This document shows positions 8,129 through 15,303 of a stretch of DNA of 64,000 bases, piece by piece. This DNA comes from CAVYWD01 sp963772225 (GTDB lineage Bacteria > Myxococcota > Myxococcia > Myxococcales > UBA5297): assembly GCA_963772225.1 (NCBI GenBank), contig CAVYWD010000002.1, forward strand, positions 2,914,001 through 2,978,000, read 5' to 3'. Under the pieces are notes generated by a model. It ran no database searches. It had not been told where the DNA came from and saw only the letters and a list, made by a program, of their open reading frames with translations. Position numbers and translations under genes: made by a program. The stretch's first letter is position 1. Each line of letters opens with the position of its first letter.

Positions 8129-10537
8129 ATGATCGGCCGGCGGTCCAAGCGCGCTCCTGGCGGAGGCGCAAAGCAATGCCAAATCACGCTGGAGGATGCC
8201 GCCCTGATGCTGCGGGGTCGCATTCTGGAGCAGGTCGGCGACGCGGTGGTCTGCACCGACCGCGCACAGCGCGTCCTGTACTGGGGCCCCGGAGCCGAGA
8301 AGCTCTACGGCCACCCCTCGCGGGACGTCGTGGGCCGGCCGCTGGAAGCGCTCTTTCGGCAGCAATTCGACAGCCCGGGGCATGAGAAACAGGCGAATGA
8401 ACATTTCTCGGCGAATGGGACCTGGCGCGGCGAATGCGCGCACATCCTGCCCAATGGCGACGTGCTGCGGGTCGAATTGTCCGTCACCCGCCTGCTCGAT
8501 TCCTCGGGCGCGTGGCAGGGCAAGCTCGCCGTGATCCGCAAGGTCGCGTTTCGCGACGCGTCCGACGAGGCTCGCCGCGCTGCCCATCGGGCCGCGGGGC
8601 TCGGCCTTCAGGAGCTCGAGGTCGAGGGCGGCGAGCAGCGCTGGGACGAGCGGGCCCGTGAGCTCTGGGGGCTTTCGCCGGACGCGGCGATTCCGGTCGA
8701 CGCTTTCTTGGCGGGAATACACCCTGGCGATCGCCCCACCGCTCAGGACGCCCTCCAGAGAGCGCTCGACCCGGCGGGCGACGGCCACTATGGCGCGGAG
8801 CTTCGGGTCCGCGGTTTGGGCGAGGCGCCCGAGCGCTGGGTCGCCGTGGCCGGGCAGGTCCTCTTCGAGCGAGGCAAGCCGGTCCGCCGCGTGGGCGTGG
8901 TGCAGGACGTCTCCGAGCGAAGGCGCGCGCAGGAGGAGCTCGAGCGCCGGCTGCGGGCGCAGGCGGAGGAGCTGGCGGAGGTCCGCCAGCGCCTCGAGCT
9001 CGAGGTCTGCCGGCGCGGGCTCATCGAGGAGGAGCTCTGCGAGGCGCGCCGCCAGCTCTGGGAGCTGGCAGAGCACATCGGCGAAGGCTTCTACGCCACC
9101 GACGGCGAGCTGCGGTTCACCGACGTCAACCACCGCGCCCAGGAGCAGTGGGGGCGCAAGCGCGAGGACCTGGTGGGGAAGCGCGTCCTGGACCTCGCGC
9201 CGCCGGCGGGGGCCGCGGCCTTCCTCGCCGCGCACGAGCGCGCGCTGCGCGAGCAGACGCCGGTGCACCTGGAGGACGAGGCGCTCTTCGGCGGCCCCTC
9301 GGAGGTCGATCTGTTCCCGCGCAAGGGCGGCGGGCTCTCGGTGCTGGTGCGCGACCTGAGCGAGCGCCGGCGCATCGAGGAGGTGCGCCGCGAGACCGAG
9401 CGGCAGCGCGCCGAGGCCGAGGAGCTTCGCGAGGCCGACCGGCGCAAGAACCAATTCCTCGCCGTCCTGTCGCACGAGCTGCGCAATCCGCTCGCGCCCA
9501 TCAAGAACAGCCTCTACATCCTGGGCCGCTCTCCGCCCGGCGGCGACCAGGCGCAAAGGGCGCAGGCGGTGATGGAGCGGCAGATGGGCCAGCTCACGCG
9601 GCTCGTCGACGACCTGCTCGACGCGACCCGCATCTCGCAGAACCGGATCCAGCTGCGCCGCCAGCGCATCGAGCTCAACGAGCTGGTGCAGCGGGCCGTG
9701 GAGGACCAGCGCTCGTTCTTCGAGAAGGCCGAGGTGCGCCTGCGCTGGGAGCCGTCCCCGGCGCCGCTGTTCGTCAACGGCGACCCGAGCCGGCTCTCGC
9801 AGGTGATGGGCAACCTCCTCCAGAACGCCGCCAAGTTCAGCCGCCGGGGCGGCTCGGCGCAGGTGAGCCTCTCGGCCGAGCCCGACGGCAGGGCCGCCAT
9901 CCGCGTCGTCGACGACGGCGTGGGGATGGAACCCGCGGTGCTGCAGCACCTCTTCAAGCATTTCTTCCAGGCTGAGGCCTCGCTCGACCGGAGCCGCGGA
10001 GGGCTGGGGTTGGGGCTCGCCCTCGTCAAAGGGCTCGTCGAGCTTCACGGCGGCCAGGTCACCGCTCAGAGCGAGGGGCTGGGCAAAGGCTCCGAGTTCG
10101 TGGTCTGGCTCCCGCTCGAGCGAAAGGTCTGCCCCGAGGACTGTGACGCCCGCGCCCCCCTCGGCCAGCGGGGCACCCGGGTTCTGCTCATCGAGGGCGC
10201 GCTGGGCTCGGCCGAGGCGCTGCGGCAGTCGCTGGAGACCGGCGGCTACCAGGTCTCCGTGGCGCACGGCGGGACCGAGGGCCTCGCCAAGGCCCGCGAG
10301 CTCAGGCCCGAGGTCGTCCTCTGCGACTTGGGCCAGCCGGGGAGCTCGGACGGCCGCGAGATCGCCCGGGCGGTGAAGGCGGACCCCATGCTCAAAGGTG
10401 CGCGCCTGGTCGCCTTGTCGAGCTCGGTGGCGCCGGAGGACCGCCGGCGGGCCGAGGAGGCGGGCTTCGACCGGACCCTCGCCAAGCCACCTCCCAGCGG
10501 GCCGCTCGAGGAGATGCTCAACGGCATCGGCCCCTGA
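8129..10537 (+). CDS. Hybrid PAS sensor histidine kinase with a degenerate receiver domain
   Basis: An 802-residue soluble sensor kinase. Order of domains: PAS about 30-140, a second PAS with PAC about 150-260, a coiled-coil linker, a third PAS about 320-420, HisKA with phospho-acceptor His449 in VLSHELRNPL, HATPase_c with N-box NLLQNAAKF and glycine-rich GLGLGLALVKG, and a C-terminal receiver from about 680. The receiver keeps the Asp (733, VVLCDLGQP) and Lys (LAKPPP) but has LLIEGA where the metal-binding acidic pair is expected. No transmembrane segment is seen, so the signal is probably cytoplasmic. The ATG at 8129 was chosen over an upstream opening at 8081 as better placed and having a GAGGCGAG site. 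Confidence 0.9.
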   Translation: MIGRRSKRAPGGGAKQCQITLEDAALMLRGRILEQVGDAVVCTDRAQRVLYWGPGAEKLYGHPSRDVVGRPLEALFRQQFDSPGHEKQANEHFSANGTWRGECAHILPNGDVLRVELSVTRLLDSSGAWQGKLAVIRKVAFRDASDEARRAAHRAAGLGLQELEVEGGEQRWDERARELWGLSPDAAIPVDAFLAGIHPGDRPTAQDALQRALDPAGDGHYGAELRVRGLGEAPERWVAVAGQVLFERGKPVRRVGVVQDVSERRRAQEELERRLRAQAEELAEVRQRLELEVCRRGLIEEELCEARRQLWELAEHIGEGFYATDGELRFTDVNHRAQEQWGRKREDLVGKRVLDLAPPAGAAAFLAAHERALREQTPVHLEDEALFGGPSEVDLFPRKGGGLSVLVRDLSERRRIEEVRRETERQRAEAEELREADRRKNQFLAVLSHELRNPLAPIKNSLYILGRSPPGGDQAQRAQAVMERQMGQLTRLVDDLLDATRISQNRIQLRRQRIELNELVQRAVEDQRSFFEKAEVRLRWEPSPAPLFVNGDPSRLSQVMGNLLQNAAKFSRRGGSAQVSLSAEPDGRAAIRVVDDGVGMEPAVLQHLFKHFFQAEASLDRSRGGLGLGLALVKGLVELHGGQVTAQSEGLGKGSEFVVWLPLERKVCPEDCDARAPLGQRGTRVLLIEGALGSAEALRQSLETGGYQVSVAHGGTEGLAKARELRPEVVLCDLGQPGSSDGREIARAVKADPMLKGARLVALSSSVAPEDRRRAEEAGFDRTLAKPPPSGPLEEMLNGIGP

Positions 10538-10543
10538 CGCGCG

Positions 10544-10588
10544 GGCGAGGGGTCGGCCGAGACTCTCTCGAGAAGGACGACCCTCGCC
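10544..10588 (+). terminator. Terminator-like inverted repeat after the hybrid kinase gene
   Basis: Arms GGCGAGGGGTCG and CGACCCTCGCC pair with one bulge around a 22-base loop, seven bases after the kinase stop codon. No T-run follows, so it is at best an atypical intrinsic terminator. Confidence 0.3.
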
Positions 10589-10656
10589 GGGCCGCGGCAA
10601 GTCGGCGAGAGAAGAGGCGATGGGAGGCGGTACGCGGCTTGCCCTCAGCCCAAGGC

Positions 10657-11446
10657 ATGACGCCTCGAGCCCTCGCCTGCGCGATGCTCCTCCTCCCCGC
10701 CGCGGTCGGCGCGTACGAGCTGAAAACCGACGCGAGCGGAGCGACGGTGAGCTTCGGCGGCAAAGAGATGGTCTTCGAGCTGCCGGACGCCGTGCCGTCG
10801 GGCCTGACTGCCGCTGACGTGAAGGAGGCGGCGGAGGGCGCCCTGGCGGCCTGGAGCGCGGCGGCGCGGCTCACGCTCAGCGCGGCGCCCGCGGACGGCG
10901 TGGCGGCGAGCGGGTCTTTGACTTTCGTCGAGGAGAGCTGGCCCTACGACGCGAACGCGGTGGCCGTCACGGTGCTGCAAATCGACCAGAGCGCACACCA
11001 GAATCCTCCGGGCCGACATCAAGCTCAACGCGCAGGGGCATCGGTTCAAGGTGCTCCCCGCGGGCAGCAAGGCCGGCGGGATCTACGATGACCTGCAGAG
11101 CGCGCTGACCCACGAGCTGGGCCACGCCATCGGCTTGGAGCACAGCCAGGTCCCGGCCGCGGTGATGTACCCGTCCTCGGCCAAGGGCGATGTGAGCAAG
11201 CGCGTCCTCGCCGCCGACGACGTGGCCGGGGCGAGCGCCCTGTACGGCGAAACGGTCGACCTCCCCGCCCCGGCGCTGGAGATGCAAGGCCTGGCCCAGG
11301 GGATGACGACGGCGGGCTGCTCGGCCGCGCCTTCAGGCCCCACGGCCTTCGCGGGCCTCCTCGGGCTGCTGAGCTTCCTGGCGGTGGGCCGGCGGGCGAC
11401 GCGAGCGCCGGCTCGGGTGAGCGCGCGCCGGGCCGAGAGACGCTGA
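10657..11446 (+). pseudogene. Matrixin-type zinc metalloprotease with MYXO-CTERM-like tail, one frameshift
   Basis: A secreted metzincin. From the ATG at 10657 there is a signal peptide ending AVGAYE, then the pro/catalytic strand region. The frame changes near 10998-11005 and resumes as RILRADIKLN, followed by the zinc site HELGHAIGLEHS (HExxHxxGxxH), the Met-turn region AVMYPSS, and a C-terminal Cys plus hydrophobic LLGLLSFLAV plus Arg-rich end. That tail resembles the MYXO-CTERM sorting signal of myxobacteria. The catalytic site is complete, and only one base separates the two halves, so a sequencing error is a real possibility. No neighbour is coupled to it. Confidence 0.78.
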
Positions 11447-11525
11447 AAGCCAGGCCGACCCGCCCTCAAGGGCGGCGCGCCGCGGCGCCGCAGCCTAAGG
11501 TAGGCTCACAGGCCAGAGGGAGCCC

Positions 11526-12644
11526 ATGGCCTGGTTCAAGAAAGAGCCCGCACTTCCCGCCGCGCCGACCGACGCTCCGGGTCCCCAATCGAAGAATGCG
11601 CCGGAGGAAGACCTGGTGCTCGCCCGGGTGCTCGACACCCTGGTGGCCCTGATGCGCGAGTACGGCCGGTCGGCGTTCGACCTGGAGAAGCTCAGCGCCG
11701 ACGCGCTTCGGAGCGCGTGCGAGTCCTGGGCGCAGCACCTGCTCATCGGCGCGCCGCGGCCCGGCGACCCGGAGACCCGCGAGGCGCTGCCGCTGGAGCG
11801 GCGGGACTTCCCGGGGGCGCGGCTCTTCTTCGCGGAGCGGCGGCGCGACGAGGGGCTCACGGTGGTGCGGGCGTTGAACGCCCTGCACCAGTCGCTCTGG
11901 GCGTCCATCCACGCCCTGGACGGCGTCGTCGCAGGCGGAGGCGACTCGGACGAAGGCGTCCACGTGGAGCTCAAGCGGCTCCAGACGGTGGCGCAGAGCG
12001 GCTCGCCCGAGGCCATCCGGCGCGAGGTCTTCGCGGTGGTCGCCGAGGTGGGCAAGCTCGCGCAGCAGCGGGCGGTGCAGCAGAAGGCGCAGCTCGAGGG
12101 GCTCAAGTCCCAGGTCAAGGCGCTGGGCGACGAGCTCGAGGTCGCGCGGCAGGAGAGCGCGCTCGACCCGCTGACGCGCCTCTTCAACCGCCGGGCCTTC
12201 GACGAGCGCGCCGCGCAGGCGGTGGCGATGCGGCGGTTGTTCGGACAACCTTCCACGCTGTTGATGCTGGACCTGGATCACTTCAAGGCCATCAACGATC
12301 AATTCGGGCACGTCGCCGGGGACTCAGTGCTGCGCGAGGTGGCCGACTGCCTGGCGCGCTCGTTCGTCGCGCGCAGCGACTTCGTGGCGCGCTTCGGCGG
12401 CGAGGAGTTCGCGGCCATTCTTTGGGACGTGCCTCTGGCGAGGGCGAAGGGGCCGGCCGAGAAGCTGCTCGGGGCCGTGCGCGGGCTCAAGGTCCAGCAC
12501 GAGGCGAGCCCCATCGCCGTCACCGTGTCCATCGGCGTCGCCGAGCTCGGCGCGGCGGACGCGCCGCAGCGGTGGATCGAGCGCGCCGACAAGGCGCTCT
12601 ACCAGGCCAAGCACCTGGGGCGGGACCGGCTGGTGATGGGGTAG
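11526..12644 (+). CDS. GGDEF-domain diguanylate cyclase
   Basis: A 372-residue soluble protein. The N-terminal 200 residues are helical without a recognised sensor domain and include a likely coiled coil just before the catalytic domain (QQKAQLEGLKSQVKAL). The GGDEF domain covers about 205-370, with DPLTRLFNRRAF, LDLDHFKAINDQFGH and the active loop RFGGEEF, so cyclic-di-GMP synthesis is expected. The inhibitory RxxD site is not conserved; ARSD is found in its place, so product inhibition may be weak. The ATG at 11526 follows an AGAGGGAGCC stretch that can serve as ribosome site. It stands alone between unrelated genes. Confidence 0.93.
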   Translation: MAWFKKEPALPAAPTDAPGPQSKNAPEEDLVLARVLDTLVALMREYGRSAFDLEKLSADALRSACESWAQHLLIGAPRPGDPETREALPLERRDFPGARLFFAERRRDEGLTVVRALNALHQSLWASIHALDGVVAGGGDSDEGVHVELKRLQTVAQSGSPEAIRREVFAVVAEVGKLAQQRAVQQKAQLEGLKSQVKALGDELEVARQESALDPLTRLFNRRAFDERAAQAVAMRRLFGQPSTLLMLDLDHFKAINDQFGHVAGDSVLREVADCLARSFVARSDFVARFGGEEFAAILWDVPLARAKGPAEKLLGAVRGLKVQHEASPIAVTVSIGVAELGAADAPQRWIERADKALYQAKHLGRDRLVMG

Positions 12645-12830
12645 CTGCGGAATCGGTCTCAAGGACTGGACCGGCGAGCCGCAGCGTCGCATCGGCAGGG
12701 ACTTGACCTCGAGATGACGAGGCCAGCGGCGCGTCATGGCGCAAGGCTTGCCGAAGGTCGCCTGATCGTCGACTCGTTCGAATTCGGGCGCCGCGCCTTG
12801 TCAGACCCGGAGGCTACTCTTTGCGCCGCG

Positions 12831-13775
12831 ATGAAGAACTGCTTCAATCGACTCACGAAGGACGTGCTTGCCGAGGCCATGTCGGGTGCGGGGGACGCTC
12901 GGCCGGGGCTCGAGTGCGCGCCCGACGCGCAGGAGATCGACCTTTGGTTCGAGCCCCGGGGCGAGCCCTCGCAGGAGCTGGGCCTCTTGGGCCTCATGGC
13001 CCGGGAGCCGTGCCTCATCGAATCCTATTCAGGGACGGTGGACCTGGACGAGGCCTACGAGTGCCTGCGCAAGCAGCTCGCGCAGTATCGGCTGCTCAAG
13101 AACCAGAGCGCCCAGCGCTGGTCGAGGCCGCCGAATCTCTGGATTCTCTCGACGGGTTTCCCCACCACGGCGCAGCGGACCCTGGGGTTCGCGCCGGCGG
13201 ACGGCTGGCCCGCAGGTGTCCTTCGGATGGGGGGCGACTGGCGCACCTGGCTGGTCGTTCGAAGCCAACTCCCCAGGGATCGCGCTACACTTCTCATCAG
13301 GGCGACAGGGTCCGGGCGGGTCCTCCGAGAGGCGCTGGAAGACCTGGCGCACCTGCCCAAGGGCGCCTTCGAGAAGCGGGTGCTGGTGCGGCGGCTGGCG
13401 CTGCTCCACCTCGAGCTAAAAACCGGGCCCAGCGAGCGGTCGCCCGAAGAAGAGGAGTTCGTAATGAACGCCGAGCAAATGCTTCAGGAGCTGGAAGCCA
13501 AGGCCCGCGAAGAGGGTCTGGAGGAGGGTCGCGAAGAAGGTCGGGAAGAGGGTCGCGAAGAAGGTCGGGAAGAGGGTCGCGAAGAAGGGCGGGAAGAGGA
13601 AGCGCGCCACTCGATCCGCTTCATCTACCAAGCGCGGTTCGGCGAAATGCCTCCTCAGGCCTCCGAAGCGCTGAGCTCGATTCGCGATCTCGAGCGACTT
13701 CGGCGCCTCAGCCAGGCTTGCGCCACCCAGGCGGCCGAAAAGGTGCTGCAGATGATCGCCGGCGGTCTCCACTGA
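12831..13775 (+). CDS. Rpn/PD-(D/E)XK nuclease-like protein with a Glu/Gly/Arg repeat tail
   Basis: A 314-residue protein. The N-terminal half shows FNRLTKDVLAEAM, QEIDLWFEP and CLIESYSG, whose Asp and Glu fit the PD-(D/E)XK pattern of Rpn-type or transposase-like nucleases. The C-terminal half has a run of EEGR units encoded by an 18-base repeat (13513-13600) and a helical end EEARHSIRFIYQARFGEM. The start at 12831 matches the expected family N-terminus; an in-frame opening from 12714 has no such character. A truncated second copy follows immediately. Function is not known; Rpn-like genes are linked to recombination and phage defence. Confidence in the exact family is moderate. Confidence 0.65.
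   Translation: MKNCFNRLTKDVLAEAMSGAGDARPGLECAPDAQEIDLWFEPRGEPSQELGLLGLMAREPCLIESYSGTVDLDEAYECLRKQLAQYRLLKNQSAQRWSRPPNLWILSTGFPTTAQRTLGFAPADGWPAGVLRMGGDWRTWLVVRSQLPRDRATLLIRATGSGRVLREALEDLAHLPKGAFEKRVLVRRLALLHLELKTGPSERSPEEEEFVMNAEQMLQELEAKAREEGLEEGREEGREEGREEGREEGREEGREEEARHSIRFIYQARFGEMPPQASEALSSIRDLERLRRLSQACATQAAEKVLQMIAGGLH
13513..13600 (+). repeat. Short tandem repeat encoding EEGR units
   Basis: Alternating GAGGGTCGCGAAGAAGGT-like units encode consecutive Glu-Glu-Gly-Arg blocks. The same block in the downstream duplicate (14052-14105) is shorter by about two units. This copy-number difference is typical of replication slippage. Confidence 0.8.
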
Positions 13776-13917
13776 AGGAATCGCTGCCGATCGAACGGGC
13801 GATGGTGGAGCTTCGCTGAGGTGAAGGGGCTCGGCTGGGACCCGCTTTGAGCGATGCGCTGCCGAGAGCCGCAGCGCCTCAGGAGATGTCTCTCCTCTTC
13901 ACCGCGCCGCCGACGCC

Positions 13918-14281
13918 CGGCGGGTCCTCCGAGAGGCGCTGGAAGCTGAAAACCAAGCCCAGCGAGCGGTCGCCCGAAGAAGAGGAGTTCGTAATGAACG
14001 CCGAGCAAATGCTTCAGGAGCTGGAAGCCAAGGCCCGCGAAGAGGGTCTGGAGGAGGGTCGGGAGGAGGGTCGGGAAGAGGGTCGCGAAGAAGGGCGGGA
14101 AGAGGAAGCGCGCCACTCGATCCGCTTCATCTACCAAGCGCGGTTCGGCGAAATGCCTCCTCAGGCCTCCGAAGCGCTGAGCTCGATTCGCGATCTCGAG
14201 CGACTTCGGCGCCTCAGCCAGGCTTGCGCCACCCAGGCGGCCGAAAAGGTGCTGCAGATGATCGCCGGCGGTCTCCACTGA
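13918..14281 (+). pseudogene. Truncated duplicate of the Rpn-like gene (C-terminal part)
   Basis: A second copy of the C-terminal 100 or so residues of the preceding gene, from KPSERSPEEEEF to the identical end MIAGGLH. It lacks the whole nuclease-like half. Sequence upstream of the junction is read in a different frame from the parent, so a start at 13847 would give an unrelated N-terminus. A short protein could still start at the ATG at 13994 (MNAEQMLQELEAK), but there is no evidence that it does. Best read as a by-product of the tandem duplication. Confidence 0.7.
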
Positions 14282-14405
14282 AGGAATCGCTGCCGATCGA
14301 ACGGGCGATGGTGGAGCTTCGCTGAGGTGAAGGGGCTCGGCTGGGACCCGCTTCGAGCGATGCGCTGCCGAGAGCCGCAGCGCCTGAGGAGACGCCTCGT
14401 TCTCC

Positions 14406-14942
14406 TCAGCGCCCTGCCGGCTTCAGCTCCAGATCGATGTTCTGCTCGGCGCCGATGGCCTCGAGCCCGCGGCGGATCTCCGCGACGCTCGCTGAGGCGG
14501 GGATGTCGAGGACCGCCTCCAACGAGAACAGCGGCTGCCCGGTGTGCGGCGCCGCGCGCACCCGCGTGTCCAGCGCGCGGATGTTGATGCGCTGCTCCGC
14601 CAGGTACTGGGTGACCTTCTGCACGATCCCCGGGTGATCCATGGAGTAGGCGGCGAGCTGGTAGGGCAGCGACTGCGCGGGCGCCAAGGCCCCCGAGCCC
14701 CGCGTCGCTCGCGCGTGGACGGTCAGGCCGAAACGGGAGCCCGCGGCCGCGGCACCCTCCCGGGCACGCTTCACCGCGGCGGGCTCGCCGCTTACCAAGA
14801 TGAGCATGGCGAACTCGCCGCCCAGGATGGCCATGCGGCTGTCCTCGATGTTGCACCCGCACTCGAGAATGTAGCTCGAGACGGCCGCCACCAGGCCGGG
14901 TTGGTCCTCGCCGATGGCCGTCACCACGGCAAACTCGCTCAT
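14406..14942 (-). CDS. Double ACT-domain regulator (glycine cleavage repressor GcvR-like)
   Basis: A 178-residue protein made of two ACT domains. The first begins FAVVTAIGEDQPGLVAAVSS with NIEDSRMAILGGEFAMLI. The second has AYSMDHPGIVQKVTQYLAEQ and NIRALDTRV. This double-ACT layout is that of GcvR and related amino-acid-sensing proteins, which act by binding a partner and not DNA. The length matches the family (about 180). The ATG at 14942 follows GGAGGGAGC, a strong ribosome site. The effector and partner are unknown, and no gcvA-like gene is in the window. Confidence 0.88.
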   Translation of the reverse strand: MSEFAVVTAIGEDQPGLVAAVSSYILECGCNIEDSRMAILGGEFAMLILVSGEPAAVKRAREGAAAAGSRFGLTVHARATRGSGALAPAQSLPYQLAAYSMDHPGIVQKVTQYLAEQRINIRALDTRVRAAPHTGQPLFSLEAVLDIPASASVAEIRRGLEAIGAEQNIDLELKPAGR

Positions 14943-15126
14943 GCTCCCTCCAGGTCGTTCTCAAGAGTCGCCCAAGCTGCCGGCGTGCCGAAGCGCAAAA
15001 GGATAGAGCACCGAGCCGCTCCCGGCCATGGCGGAGCGCCAATCGACCGCCGGAGACCGCTGGAGCCCGACCGCTTGCCGGAGCGCGCTGGCCCATGCGA
15101 GGCTCGCGCCGGCCTCGGGGCCCCTA

Positions 15127-15281
15127 GAGGCCTTGAGGGCGCGAACGTGATGCACTTGAGTCAAGTTTTGCCGAGCCGGATTTGCGCCGAGAACTATCAA
15201 CCATTGACTATCAACTATCGACGCGAGGCTGCGCCGCACCCTCTCCAACATGGCTCGTCGGTCTGAGGCGCGGCCTCGCTA
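15127..15281. repeat. Dispersed structured repeat, uninterrupted copy A
   Basis: This block recurs near 50757-50790 plus 51776-51894, where it is split by an insertion. The left part carries CTTGAGGGCGCGAACGTGAT; the core (15163-15281) carries AAGTTTTGCCGAGCC and two close ACTATCAAC motifs, then a hairpin. Arms 15223-15235 (GCGAGGCTGCGCC) and 15267-15279 (GGCGCGGCCTCGC) pair with one G-T; in the other copy that pair is A-T. Lower GC in the core differs from its surroundings. It lies in the gap between the ACT gene and the exporter gene; the rest of that gap holds nothing recognised. Confidence 0.85.
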
Positions 15282-15303
15282 GGCCTCGCCGCCCAGAAAG
15301 TTC

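Larger units (their letters stand above)
13415..14407 (+). repeat. Tandem duplication of the 3' part of the Rpn-like gene and its downstream flank
   Basis: The segment from about 13415 to 13897 recurs at about 13948 to 14407, nearly identical. It covers the end of the gene, its stop, and about 125 bases of non-coding flank ending in a GCCGCAGCGCCT block. A short upstream block (GGCGGGTCCTCCGAGAGG, 13319-13336) also recurs at 13919-13936, but the 70 or so bases between the blocks are deleted in the second copy. High identity, including third codon positions, indicates a recent event. Confidence 0.85.

Noticed and set aside
7910..10600. An 896-codon open frame opposite the hybrid kinase gene
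   Set aside because: It mirrors the kinase in a fixed frame relation, is rich in Arg/Leu/Ala/Glu with no motif, and arises from GC-biased third codon positions.
13513..13600. CRISPR-like short repeats
   Set aside because: Units are contiguous, in frame and encode EEGR; there are no spacers.
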